Source of the DNA: an uncultured Verrucomicrobiota bacterium
Lineage (GTDB): Bacteria; Verrucomicrobiota; Kiritimatiellia; CAIQIC01; Lenti-01
DNA: 41,503 nt
Reading direction: 5' to 3'
Assembly: GCA_938003985.1 (NCBI GenBank)
Contig: CALKWZ010000077.1
Span: 1 to 41,503, forward strand
Position numbers and translations under genes: made by a program. Below the pieces are notes generated by a model that saw only the letters and a program-made list of their open reading frames with translations, was not told the origin of the DNA and searched no databases. Positions 30,120 through 39,217 of this stretch are shown here, in pieces (within the stretch, counting starts at the first letter, position 1; every line of letters starts with the position of its first letter).

Positions 30120-30701
30120 ATGACGATTTCTCCGACCTTCCACGGCGACGAGATTCCGCTGGAATCGCATCTGATCGAGATCCGCATCCGGAAACTGGAC
30201 CAGATGTTCGACTCGCGCGACCCCTCGCCGTTCCTCGCGCAGGATCTCGACGACGACGCGCAGCAGTACGTCGTGGCCAGCGCGCAGGAATTCTCCCGCC
30301 GCCTGCCGCTGGCCCTGGTCATCCATGTGAGCGAGCCGGTGGACTCCCCCGAGCAAGTGCGCGACGCCGGCGAGGCCATCCGCGAGCACTTCACGCGCCA
30401 GTCCGGGTTCGCGACCCGGCGGCTGAAGGATCTGCTGCACGACGGCTGGATCAGCCTCGGCATCGGTCTCGGGTTCCTCGCCGCCGCGCTGACCGCTTCC
30501 GCCGCCTTGGGCAAATGGGCGGACGCCTGGCACGGGGTGGCCATTTTCCGCGAAGGCCTCGTCATCTGCGGCTGGGTGGCCATGTGGCGGCCCATCCAGA
30601 CCTTCCTCTACGACTGGTGGCCCATCCTCGACGACCGCCGGCTCTTCGACCGCCTCGCCCGCATGCCCGTGCGCATCGTCTGTCCCCCGCCCGCTCCGTA
30701 A
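30120..30701 (+). CDS. Unknown protein with two C-terminal membrane helices
   Basis: A 193-aa product. The N-terminal about 100 residues are soluble and acidic (HLIEIRIRKLDQMFDSRDPSPFLAQDLDDDAQQYVV, LALVIHVSEPVDSPEQVRDAGEAIREHF). The second half has membrane segments WISLGIGLGFLAAALTASAALG (about 111-132) and VAIFREGLVICGWVAMW (about 141-157), then a short basic tail. AAAGGAG lies 7 bp before ATG, one of the best ribosome sites in the window. Proteins of this shape are annotated only as hypothetical; I do not assign a function. Confidence 0.75.
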   Translation: MTISPTFHGDEIPLESHLIEIRIRKLDQMFDSRDPSPFLAQDLDDDAQQYVVASAQEFSRRLPLALVIHVSEPVDSPEQVRDAGEAIREHFTRQSGFATRRLKDLLHDGWISLGIGLGFLAAALTASAALGKWADAWHGVAIFREGLVICGWVAMWRPIQTFLYDWWPILDDRRLFDRLARMPVRIVCPPPAP

Positions 30702-31036
30702 ACCGCCGAAACGCGTCCTCGATCCGCATTTGGGCCGTGGCTGTCGGCTTCATGCAATCTCGCTTCGCGGTTGAATCCGGTCCGCTCCCAAAAGATGCAA
30801 CCGCGGCAAGGATCCATGCCCCGGAAAAGCGGGTATTGTTTTATAAAACAATACCCTTTATCCAACTCCAAAACGGCAGAGAATCCGCACTGGTCGGCGC
30901 GTTTGCGCGATTCCCGAACCAGCCGGCGCATGCCAACCAGATGTGCTCGGAAGCCGCACCGCCAACAAAACCGGCTTGTTTATACGAAGCCAAAAGCATA
31001 CCTTCGGCAACAAGGTCTGATCGCAAGGAGTTGGCG
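30702..31036. other. 335-bp gap before the beta-helix protein gene
   Basis: No supported gene. It contains a perfect 26-bp palindrome (30831-30856) and the upstream region of the next gene, with AAGGAG at about 31025-31030. Base composition is lower in GC than the neighbours. Confidence 0.5.
30831..30856. repeat. Perfect 26-bp AT-rich palindrome
   Basis: GGGTATTGTTTTA followed directly by its exact reverse complement, with no spacer. It could be a binding site for a dimeric regulator or a cruciform-type terminator. Confidence 0.85.
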
Positions 31037-33733
31037 ATGCGAAGAGTCGGTGGTCCGCTGTTGCTCGCGTGCTGGATGGCATGCGTCTCGTCGGCCAAAA
31101 CCGATCGCTTCGTCTGGACCAACAGCCCCGATCCCCGCGCCCCCTTCACCAACTGGACCACCGCCGCGCGCACGATCCAAGAAGCCGTGGAGGTCTGCGC
31201 CAACGGCGACACGGTCGTGGTCACCGACGGGATCTATTCCGTCGGCAGCGCGATCGCGCCCGGCCTGACGCTCCCGAATCGTATTTGCCTGACCAACGAC
31301 GTCGTCGTCCGCTCCGTCAACGGTCCCGCAGCCACCGTGATCCTAGGTCGCGGACCGCCCGGGGTGGGCGCCATCCGCTGCGCTTTTCTGACCAACGGCG
31401 CGACGCTCAGCGGTTTCCGCCTGCAGTCCGGAGCGACATTCACGGTGGGTTTGCTCAGCGAGGACCGCTCCGGCGGCGGAGCCTATCTTTCCGCCGGCAG
31501 CATTCTCACGAATTGCCACGTTCTCAGCAGCGCGGCGGCCCTCCGCGGCGGCGGCATCGCGGGCGTGGCTGCCGTCGTGGCGAATTGCGAAATCAAAAGC
31601 AACTCCGCGCCGAACGGCGGCGGGGCCTACCTCTTTGGCGGCGCCTTGCGCGACTCCTTTTTCCGCGGCAACGCCGCGACGGCCGGCGACGGAGGCGGTA
31701 CCTGGACGCGCGACGCGACGGTGTCCGGCTGCACGTTCGTCTCCAACCTCGCCACGCTCGGTGGCGGCTTGCTGGTGGAGGGCGGCACGGCCTCCAACGT
31801 CGTCGCCGTCAGCAACCGGGCTACGGTCGGCGGCGGCCTGACCGCCGCGGAAGCCGTGGTCACCGAAGCCCGGTTGCTTCACAACTCCGCTCTGGATTGG
31901 GGCGGCGGAGCCTATCTCCAGATGAGTTGGCTCTCCCATTCCATCGTCAGCAACAACGACCTCGCCTGGCAACAGGAAACCAACCCCCTGCCCGGCCATG
32001 GCGCCGGCCTCGTTTGCGAAATGTCTTGGGTCGATCATTGCGACGTCGTCGCCAACCGGGGCAACCACGCGGAAGATTTCGGCGGCGGCATCGCCTGTGG
32101 CGGCGACGCCATCATGCCGTCGCGGATCATCGCTTGTTCCATCCGGGACAATTCGGCCGGCAGCGGCGGCGGCATCTACTTTTTCGGACCCTCCGAAAGC
32201 GTGATCGACGCCCAGACCGGAACATGCGAAATCCGCGGCAACGTCGCCAGCAATTACGGCGGGGGCATTTGCGCGAACACCCAGGCCGTCGTCGCCGCCC
32301 TGGGGGCGGTACTCGTCGCCGACAACGCCGCCGCCTACGGCGGGGGCCTCGCCGCCAAAACCGCCGCCCAGGTGACGATCGAAGAAACCAACGGCTTCGA
32401 ACCCGTTTTCTACGACAACACCGCCGCCGATTCGGGCGGAGGACTCTACGCGGCCGGAACCAACGCGACGCTGACCCTCCGGAACGTGCGGGTTGGCGTG
32501 GGCAACGAATACAATGCCCATGGCAACCAGGCGCTGGGTAATGTCTCGGCCCGCGGGGTCGGCGGCGGCGGCATCGCCCTCATGGACGGTGCCTCGCTCA
32601 CGGGGTGCAACCTGCGCGTGGAATTCAACCAATGCTCCTCCGCCAGCGGGGGCGGCATCTTGGTCTTCGGGGCCCAAGCCCATCTCGACTCGACGCCCTC
32701 CGGCCTCCCCGCGACCGCCCAGCCCACGTCCCTTTTTGCGAACAACAGCGCCCAATTCTCGGGCGGCGCCATTTATAGCTTTGCCAGCCAACTCACCATC
32801 CAAGAGGCTTCGTTCTTCGAGAATGCGGCCGCTAATGGCGGCGCCATCTTCATGGACTCCTTCAGCACCGGACAATTGGACAACGTCGTCATCGCCGGCA
32901 ACGTCGCCGCCGTCAAAGGGGGCGGATTGCATATCTTCAATGAAGACCCCACCCCCATCGTCTGCGATCTCCGCCATTGCACGGTCTACGCCAACACCTC
33001 CAACGGCATTGACGTCGCCGGCGCCAGCGACCTCTCCCTCGCCAGCTGCATCGTCTACAGCAACGTCAACGCCCAGATCGCGCCCGGCTACACCGTCGTC
33101 CACAGCGCCGTGCAGGGCGGCTATGCGGGAGTCGGCAACGTCGGTGCCGATCCCTTCTTCCGCGATCCGGCCGCGTTCGATTTCCACCTCACGCTCGATT
33201 CCACGGGAACCGTCGTCGATGCCGGCACCGACGCCGGGCTGACCAACGACTGCGTTTTCCGCGCGCGCCCGCTCGGCGCCGCGCCCGATCTGGGCGCGTT
33301 CGAATACAACGCCGCCCACGACGACTCCGACGGCGACGGCATTCCCGACGAGTGGGAGCGGGTGCGGGGCTTGGATCCGCGCGACGCCGCCGACGGCCCG
33401 GCCCACGGCGACGCCGATGGCCGCTCCAATTTCGAGGAGTATCTTGCCGACACCGATCCGCTGGACGGAACCAACTACTTTTACCTGACCGACTGCGGCT
33501 ACAATCCCGCCCGGCCCGACCGCGGCATCTTCGTGGGCTTCACGTCTTCCTCCAACCGCCTCTACGACCTGTATTCCGTCCCCGTTGTTTCCAACGGCTG
33601 CGCCTGGACGGCCATGGCCGGGAAGACCAACTATCCAGGCGGCGGCAGCTACGACGGATTCAACGATACCAACGCCCCGTCCGATGGCCTCGCCCGCACC
33701 TACCGCGTCACCGTCCGTCCCATCCCCGAATAA
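31037..33733 (+). CDS. Secreted parallel beta-helix surface protein (polymorphic-outer-membrane-protein-like repeats)
   Basis: An 898-aa exported protein. A short signal peptide (MRRVGGPLLLACWMACVSSA) precedes a WTNSPDPRAPFTNWTTAARTIQEAVEVCANGDTVVVTDGIY start typical of pectate-lyase-like beta-helices. Then come many turns with GGG(A/I/L) and SNN/NNS motifs (GGGAYLSAGS, GGGIAGVAAVVAN, SNYGGGICAN, GGAIFMDSF) as in chlamydial Pmp-like and adhesin helices. The C-terminus has DDSDGDGIPDEWERVRGLDPRDA and GDADGRSNFEEYLADTDPLDGTNY, a calcium-binding-like tail common on PVC secreted proteins. The ATG at 31037 has AAGGAG 7 bp upstream; the longer frame from 30515 runs through another gene and lacks a signal. 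The role is probably adhesion or surface coat. Confidence 0.85.
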   Translation: MRRVGGPLLLACWMACVSSAKTDRFVWTNSPDPRAPFTNWTTAARTIQEAVEVCANGDTVVVTDGIYSVGSAIAPGLTLPNRICLTNDVVVRSVNGPAATVILGRGPPGVGAIRCAFLTNGATLSGFRLQSGATFTVGLLSEDRSGGGAYLSAGSILTNCHVLSSAAALRGGGIAGVAAVVANCEIKSNSAPNGGGAYLFGGALRDSFFRGNAATAGDGGGTWTRDATVSGCTFVSNLATLGGGLLVEGGTASNVVAVSNRATVGGGLTAAEAVVTEARLLHNSALDWGGGAYLQMSWLSHSIVSNNDLAWQQETNPLPGHGAGLVCEMSWVDHCDVVANRGNHAEDFGGGIACGGDAIMPSRIIACSIRDNSAGSGGGIYFFGPSESVIDAQTGTCEIRGNVASNYGGGICANTQAVVAALGAVLVADNAAAYGGGLAAKTAAQVTIEETNGFEPVFYDNTAADSGGGLYAAGTNATLTLRNVRVGVGNEYNAHGNQALGNVSARGVGGGGIALMDGASLTGCNLRVEFNQCSSASGGGILVFGAQAHLDSTPSGLPATAQPTSLFANNSAQFSGGAIYSFASQLTIQEASFFENAAANGGAIFMDSFSTGQLDNVVIAGNVAAVKGGGLHIFNEDPTPIVCDLRHCTVYANTSNGIDVAGASDLSLASCIVYSNVNAQIAPGYTVVHSAVQGGYAGVGNVGADPFFRDPAAFDFHLTLDSTGTVVDAGTDAGLTNDCVFRARPLGAAPDLGAFEYNAAHDDSDGDGIPDEWERVRGLDPRDAADGPAHGDADGRSNFEEYLADTDPLDGTNYFYLTDCGYNPARPDRGIFVGFTSSSNRLYDLYSVPVVSNGCAWTAMAGKTNYPGGGSYDGFNDTNAPSDGLARTYRVTVRPIPE

Positions 33734-33748
33734 TCCGCGCGCCGCGAA

Positions 33749-34921
33749 TCAGAAAAAACCGGCTTCCCGCGCCAGGGCGGCGCCGGAGCGCGGCTGGGGC
33801 GCTTCTTCGATCGTCGCGACGCGCGCGGCGGGCGGATTCGTTTCCGCCGGCGGCCGGCCCGGCTGCGCCGGCCGCCCGCCAAGCGTCGCGCCCCAGCCCG
33901 CCACCCCGGCCAAATGGTAGTTCCGGATCTGCGGGCTTCCGGAAAACGCCTCGGGCTCGATCTGCGGCGGCGCGCCCGAGTAGTAGATCGCCGCCAAGGC
34001 CGGACATTCCCCGAAGGCCCAGTCGCCGATAGATTTCACCCGGCGGGGAATCTGGACGGAGGCCAGCGCAACGCAGTTGAAGAACGTCCGGTCTTCGATG
34101 CGCTCCAGCCGTTCGGAGAGCCGAACCCGCGCCAACCGGCGGCAATCGTAAAACGCCCAGGGCCCGAGCCGCGCCACCCCGTTGGACATCGCGAAGGCCG
34201 TCAATCCGGACCGCTCGAACGCCCGGCGGCCGATCTCCACCAGTCCCGCGCCGCCTTCGACCGTCGCCAGCGCCGCGCACCCGGAAAACGCCCCTTCGCC
34301 CAGGCTCGTCACGCCGTCGGGCAGGCGGATGCTCTTCAGGCCGCTCGAATCGAACGCCCAGTCGCCGATGCGCGCGAGGCCGTCCGGCAGGACCACGTTT
34401 GTCAGCAGAGCGCAGCCGGCGAACGCCTCGTTGCCGATGGCGGCGACGTCTTCCGGAACCGCGAACGTCCCCGATTGGCGCGCGGGACACAGCACCAACG
34501 TCGCCGTCCGCCGATCCACCAGCGCGCCGTTCGCGCCGCGATAAAACGGATTGCCGGACGCCACGGCGATTTCCGCCAACTGGCGGCTGCCCCGGAATGC
34601 CCATTTCCCGATTTCCGCGACGTCGGCGCCGAGTTCGACGCGGGCCAGATCGGGACAATAGGCGAAGGACTTGTCTTCGATGCGCGCGACGCCGGCGGGA
34701 ATCGCCACGGTCATCACCCCGGCACAATGGGCGAACGCCTCGGATCCGATCGCCGCGACCGGCCGGCCGTCCACGGCGGCGGGAATCGCCACTTTCGCGT
34801 CCGATCCGGCATACTTCGCCAGCACCAGCGCGTCGCCGTTGGTCGTCCACGTGAAATCCCCCGCTACGGCCGTCGCCGCCCACGTCAGCCCGGCCCCGAT
34901 CCACCGGCCCACCTTGCGCAT
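33749..34921 (-). CDS. BspA-like leucine-rich-repeat exported protein
   Basis: A 390-aa protein: signal peptide MRKVGRWIGAGLTWAATAVAG, then LRR_5/BspA repeats of about 23 residues. The consensus is LxxVxLPDGVxxIGxxAFxxC, for example AAIGNEAFAGCALLTNVVLPDGLARIGDWAFDSSGLKSIRLPDGV. The tail after about 340 is Pro/Ala-rich. Such proteins are usually surface-exposed and bind proteins or polymers. In-frame Met codons at 34939 and 34948 are alternatives; 34921 is chosen because the signal peptide begins there. It lies 53 bp downstream of a broken repeat-protein gene on the same strand and may be co-transcribed with it. Confidence 0.85.
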   Translation of the reverse strand: MRKVGRWIGAGLTWAATAVAGDFTWTTNGDALVLAKYAGSDAKVAIPAAVDGRPVAAIGSEAFAHCAGVMTVAIPAGVARIEDKSFAYCPDLARVELGADVAEIGKWAFRGSRQLAEIAVASGNPFYRGANGALVDRRTATLVLCPARQSGTFAVPEDVAAIGNEAFAGCALLTNVVLPDGLARIGDWAFDSSGLKSIRLPDGVTSLGEGAFSGCAALATVEGGAGLVEIGRRAFERSGLTAFAMSNGVARLGPWAFYDCRRLARVRLSERLERIEDRTFFNCVALASVQIPRRVKSIGDWAFGECPALAAIYYSGAPPQIEPEAFSGSPQIRNYHLAGVAGWGATLGGRPAQPGRPPAETNPPAARVATIEEAPQPRSGAALAREAGFF

Positions 34922-34974
34922 CGAAAACGTTCCGCTCATGCCCGGCATGATGCCATAATCCCGCGCCCCGCGCC

Positions 34975-37011
34975 TCAGAATTCGAACGCCACCGTCGGGC
35001 GCCGGCCGTCTTCCAGCCGGAGGATTTTCGTTTGGTCCGGTTTCATCGGCACGCTCTCGACGCCTTTGATGGATTCCAGTTTCTGGATCCCGATCCGATA
35101 TTCCCCGGCGGGCAGATTCGTCACCGCGATCCGGCCGGCCTCGTAGGCCCAGAGATATACCTTCAGGTCGACCTTCGCATCGAACGCCTCCGTTTCCGGT
35201 GCGTCCGCCGGTTCCACCCACGCCCGCACCGTCGCGTTCGTCGGAAAGGCCAAATCCAGATCGAAGGAACACGGTCCCTCCATTTCAAGTTCAGCGGAAT
35301 TGGTTCGGCCGGCCTCGATTTGCACCGCAACCAGGGCATACCGGCTCTGGCTGTTTCCGAAAACCTGTGCCCGGAGGCGGTTGAGCCCTGGCGGCAAGCC
35401 CTGGATTTCGCAGCGGCCAGCGGCATTGGTCGCCCGCGACCACCCCCAAACGGCGTTCGTCGCCCCTGCCGGAAAGCTCACCAACTGTTACGGGTACGTC
35501 GCAACGCCGTTGCAGGTCACGCGCACCGACGCGGCCCCGGCGGGCTGCATTTCGATGGCCCAATCGGTTGTCCTTCCGGATTCCACGGCGCAGGCCGCGC
35601 GGCGGGAAACGTAGCCCGGCGCGCTGACGTTGAACTGCGCTTCGCCGGGCGAGATGTCTTCCACCGTGAAACGCCCAGGCTGATTCGTGTCGATCGTCAA
35701 CCGGCCATGGGTCGTGCCGGAATCGGGCGCACCCGTCACCCGCACCACATAGGCCGTGTAGACACCGATGGGCCGCCCGCTGCCGGCCTCGCGCACGGAT
35801 GCCTCGATCCGCCCCGTCGGCGGCACTTCATAGCGCAATTCGAGGTCGTCGTGCGTTTCGCCTTCGCGCAGTACCACCGGCGCATCCCGGTATTCCCGGC
35901 TGCGGTCGGCCACGGTCACCGCGACGAAGTAGCGTCCCGTCGCCAATCCCGGAATGGAAAACCGCCCGTCGGCATCGGTGCGGACCGATCCCGGCCCGTA
36001 CGAAAACGGCAGCGGCTGGTACGGCGGCGCATCCAGATGCCGCAACCAGACCCGGGCATCGACCCGGGGCGCGCCGGACGCGTCCAACACGCGGCCGCCC
36101 AGCGTTGCGGCGCGCATCAGCGTGAAATCCACGCCTTCGATCGCGCCGCGCGGGTTCGCCGGCTCGGGCCACTTGATTCCCGATCCTCTTCTGCCCTCCG
36201 CCGGAACCACTTTCACCATGATGTCCCACCACCGGCGCATGGCGTTTCGCGTTTCCTGCGTCAGCGCGTCGATTTTCCTGACGCGGGGAGCGAACCCCTC
36301 TTTTTCAACCGACAGCACGTATCCGGCCGGGCCGCCATCGCCCGGAAAGAACCGCATGGGCCGCAAGCCCTCCAATTTGAACCGGCCGCGTTTATCCGTC
36401 GCGGTCTCCACCACGTGCAGCACGCTCCCCCAGCGGCCCGCCTCGCCGTTGTAGCGGTTCTCGTAGGCCGTGATTCGAACCCCCGCCAGCGGTTGCCCGG
36501 CGGAATCGACGACTTTTCCCCGCGCAACGAGAAGCGTTTCGGGCCAAACCAACTCCGCTCCGGTTTGCCGGTAGTCGTCTTCCACCTTCAGGCGCCAGGA
36601 AAACTCCTGCGGCTTGGGCCCGCCTTTTCCCGGCCGGTGGATCGTCAACGTGTAATCGCCGATCCCCAACTTGTCGAATCGGAATTGCCCCTTCTCGTCC
36701 GTCGTCGTTTCGCGCGGCACCGACGTTTCTCCGGTCGCCCGCAACGTCACCCGCATCCCCGCCATGGGCCCGTTCGGATACATGATTCCCATGAGCGCTT
36801 TCCCGAACGCATTCCACGTTTCGGGATCGTTCTGGTCGCCCGTGGCCATTTGCGCCGAGATTTCTTCCAGCGGCGCGAATGCCGCATCGGAATAGTCCGG
36901 CATCCCGTCCCTCACGATGCCCCGGAAACTCGCCCCATCGTAGCTCGCGGCCGGGCCCGCCCCCAGCGCCGCCAGCAGCAGCCCGATGCCGATTCCGCGT
37001 CCCGTTTTCAT
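34975..37011 (-). pseudogene. Exported carboxypeptidase-regulatory-like repeat protein interrupted by an in-frame TAA
   Basis: The signal peptide MKTGRGIGIGLLLAALGAGPAAS (start at 37011, GGAG 8 bp upstream) is followed by several carboxypeptidase-regulatory-like/SdrD-type beta-sandwich repeats: MRVTLRATGETSVPRETTTDEKGQFRFDKLGIGDYTLTI, VVDSAGQPLAGVRI...DKRGRFKLEGL, LGGRVLDASGAPRVDARV...DADGRFSIPGLATGRYFVAV. The frame stops at TAA 35488-35490 within another repeat (VRVTCNGVATYP), then continues in the same frame to 34975 with matching text (VWGWSRATNAAGRCEIQGLPPG). A single base change from a Tyr codon (TAC) would restore about 677 codons. A recent nonsense mutation or a sequencing error is likely; either half may still be expressed. 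Confidence 0.8.
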
Positions 37012-37221
37012 CGCGATTCTCCCGGATGGCGCCTTTGCGGCCCATCGCGCCGCCCAGTGTGCTCTGCCAGCCCCTAAAAGGCAAATTTTCCGGCGATGGG
37101 CGGTTCCGGAAGTCGCAACTTGCCCCAAAATCCTGAAAAAGGCCCTAAAAAGGCCGAAAAACGCTTGTCGAGCGGCTTCGAGCGGTCGCCAAGCCGGATT
37201 TTCGGCCTGAAAATGCGATTT
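37012..37221. other. Gap between the repeat protein and prmA
   Basis: No gene seen. GGCCTGAAAAT-GCG-ATTTTCAGGCC (37204-37228) is a perfect 11-bp inverted repeat that overlaps the prmA stop. It lacks a T run on either strand. Confidence 0.5.
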
Positions 37222-38079
37222 TCAGGCCTTGGGGCGGTCCAACACGATCCCGCACCACTCGCCGTCGCCGTCGCGGAGCACTTCGCGCGCGCCTTGCGCC
37301 ACGAAGACGTCCGCGACGGAGTCACCTTCGAATTCGCGGATGCCGGTCAGGATGAGGCGCTTGTTCGTCGCCCGCCAGAGGCCGGGGGCGGCTTGGATCA
37401 GGATATGGGTCAAAATGTTCGCGCAGACGACGTCCGCCGGGCGTTTCAGCCAGCCGGACTGCAGGACATCGCCGAAGTAAAACCGGATCCGCCCCTTCTC
37501 CAGCCGGTTCAGCGCGGCGTTTTCGGCGCATTTTTCGACGCAAACGGGGTCGAAATCGAACGCATCGACGGTTTTGACGCCCAATTTGGCCGCCGCGATG
37601 GCTAAAATGCCGCTGCCGGTGCCCGCATCGAGCATCGAGCGGGGGTTGAGGTCGGCGCAGGCCCGTTCGAGCTCTTCCAGGCAAAACCGAGTGGTGAAAT
37701 GCCCCCCCGTCCCGAAACTGAGTCCCGGATCGATCTTCAGGTTGATCCGCTTGCGGTCCGGCGCTTTTTCCCAGACCGGCACGGTCCGCAGGTGGCGGCC
37801 GATGTCCTGGACGTGAAAATGATGCCGCCAGAAGGTGGTCCACTGCTCCTCGTGGCAGGCCATGGTCTGGACCGAGGACAGGGCGAAGGTCCGGGGCAGT
37901 TTTCGGCGGTGGATTTCGGCTTCCGGGAGGGTTTCGAAGTAGATTTTGACCACGGCCTGATCGCCGTGGGGCTGTTCGAGGGAGACCGGTTCCACCCCCC
38001 AGTTTTCCCGAATCCAGTCGCAGAAGCTGTCCGCATCTTCCTTGGCAATAACGAGTTCCAACTGGCCGCACGATTTCAT
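37222..38079 (-). CDS. prmA: Ribosomal protein L11 methyltransferase
   Basis: A 285-aa S-adenosylmethionine-dependent enzyme that would trimethylate ribosomal protein L11. It has an N-terminal substrate-recognition domain (about 1-75), the linker motif INLKIDPGLSFGTGGHFTTRFCLEEL (112-137, diagnostic of PrmA), SAM motif I MLDAGTGSGILAIAAAKLG (149-167), an acidic residue in VDAFDFDPVCVEKC and VVCANILTHIL as the NxL-type catalytic loop. The frame has an ATG at 38079 only 8 bp past a predicted -10, suggesting a leaderless mRNA. Confidence 0.9.
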   Translation of the reverse strand: MKSCGQLELVIAKEDADSFCDWIRENWGVEPVSLEQPHGDQAVVKIYFETLPEAEIHRRKLPRTFALSSVQTMACHEEQWTTFWRHHFHVQDIGRHLRTVPVWEKAPDRKRINLKIDPGLSFGTGGHFTTRFCLEELERACADLNPRSMLDAGTGSGILAIAAAKLGVKTVDAFDFDPVCVEKCAENAALNRLEKGRIRFYFGDVLQSGWLKRPADVVCANILTHILIQAAPGLWRATNKRLILTGIREFEGDSVADVFVAQGAREVLRDGDGEWCGIVLDRPKA

Positions 38080-38087
38080 GGTTCCCG

Positions 38088-38116
38088 GTTATACCCCCTC
38101 CAGGCCCGGCGAACAA
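38088..38116 (-). promoter_or_regulatory. Predicted leaderless promoter of prmA
   Basis: On the minus strand TTGTTC (38116-38111), 17 bp and TATAAC (38093-38088), 8 bp before the ATG. Confidence 0.55.
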
Positions 38117-38213
38117 GGGCAATCGGCGCTCCTTCGATTTGACATTTCGGACCGACCGGATATTTTCCCTTGCCAATTGTCGGATTTAGTATATCGTTTT
38201 ACCTCCATTATCG

Positions 38214-38822
38214 ATGAACCGGAAATCCTCCATCCAAAGCTGGCTCGTCCTCGGCGCCGCCCTCCTGCTGCCGCTGGGCGTGACCGCCTTCCGGCCGCAA
38301 CCGGCCGAGGCCGGACGGAGCCGTTTGCCGGCCGCCCCCGCCCCGGCAGTGGCCGCCGAGGCGCCTTTGGATGCCGAGCAGAACGCCGCCCGGCTGGTGG
38401 ACGCCATCATCCAGATCGAGTCCCAAGGCGACGCCCGCATGGTCGGCCGGCACGGCGAACGCGGCCTGATGCAGATCAAGGCCGGCACCTGGCGCGACAT
38501 GACCACCCGCCTGTTCGGCCGCCCCCTCCCCTTCGACCGGGCATTCGAACCCGACCTGAACCGCCGCGTCGGCGTCGCCTACCTCGCCTTTCTCCAGGAA
38601 TCCATCCTGCCCCGCCAGGCGGAATGGAAGTCCGACGAGCGCGCGCTCCTGCTGGCGGCCTACAACGCCGGCCCCGGCCGCCTGCGCCGCTCCGGATTCG
38701 ATCTCGACCGCATGCCCGCCCAGACCCAGGACTACGTCGAGCGCGCCAGCGCCCTGCACGACGTCTATCTGGGCGAACTGGCGGCGGCGGGCTTCGCGCC
38801 GCCGCCGGCCGCGGCGCTGTAG
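38214..38822 (+). CDS. Exported lytic transglycosylase (SLT family)
   Basis: A 202-aa protein with an N-terminal membrane or signal segment (IQSWLVLGAALLLPLGVTAF) and an Ala/Pro linker. The SLT domain has catalytic Glu69 in AIIQIESQGD, GERGLMQIKAGTWRDM (81-96) and LLAAYNAGPGRLRR (147-159). It cleaves peptidoglycan glycan strands, forming anhydro-muramic ends, for wall turnover or for passage of large assemblies. The gene is divergent from prmA, with an AT-rich 134-bp gap. Confidence 0.88.
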   Translation: MNRKSSIQSWLVLGAALLLPLGVTAFRPQPAEAGRSRLPAAPAPAVAAEAPLDAEQNAARLVDAIIQIESQGDARMVGRHGERGLMQIKAGTWRDMTTRLFGRPLPFDRAFEPDLNRRVGVAYLAFLQESILPRQAEWKSDERALLLAAYNAGPGRLRRSGFDLDRMPAQTQDYVERASALHDVYLGELAAAGFAPPPAAAL

Positions 38823-38844
38823 GCGGTTTTCCCGTTTTTCCCGT

Positions 38845-38873
38845 TGTTCGCGGCGCGGCGCCGGCCTATACTG
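38845..38873 (+). promoter_or_regulatory. Predicted promoter of the 101-aa gene
   Basis: TTGTTC (38845-38850), 17 bp and TATACT (38868-38873). Confidence 0.55.
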
Positions 38874-38895
38874 GCCGAAAATGCGAAAGTAGCCC

Positions 38896-39201
38896 ATGAA
38901 CGACGCCGCGGAAAACAACTACGGATACGCCCTGCAACTGCTGGTCACCCACCTGATCAAGAACGCCTACCGGAACATCCCCAAGCCGGTCTACCAGGGC
39001 GCCCTCGATTTCGAAAGTTGCGCCTGGGGCAAGCTGGACGTCGCGACCAAGCGCGCCCGCGTGCGCGACATCGCCGGCCACACCGAAGCCCCCTCCGACA
39101 TCCACCGCCACTTCGAAGCCTATCCCCACCCCTACAGCAAGAAGAGCTTCGCCAAGTTCCTGGCGACCCAGACCCAGTACCGGGAAGCGCTCGGCGCCTA
39201 G
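38896..39201 (+). CDS. Unknown 101-aa soluble protein
   Basis: MNDAAENNYGYALQLLVTHLIKNAYRNIPKPVYQGALDFESC.... The protein is soluble and mixed charge, with an aromatic and Lys-rich end (HFEAYPHPYSKKSFAKFLATQTQY). No family is recognised. A clear promoter precedes it, and the frame keeps a GC-rich coding pattern, so it is probably real. The next gene follows after 16 bp on the same strand. Confidence 0.6.
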   Translation: MNDAAENNYGYALQLLVTHLIKNAYRNIPKPVYQGALDFESCAWGKLDVATKRARVRDIAGHTEAPSDIHRHFEAYPHPYSKKSFAKFLATQTQYREALGA

Positions 39202-39217
39202 GCGCCGGTTCCTCGCC

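Noticed and set aside
30515..31036. Longer start for the beta-helix protein
   Set aside because: The extension overlaps the gene ending at 30701 in another frame, lacks a signal peptide and ignores the strong ribosome site before 31037.
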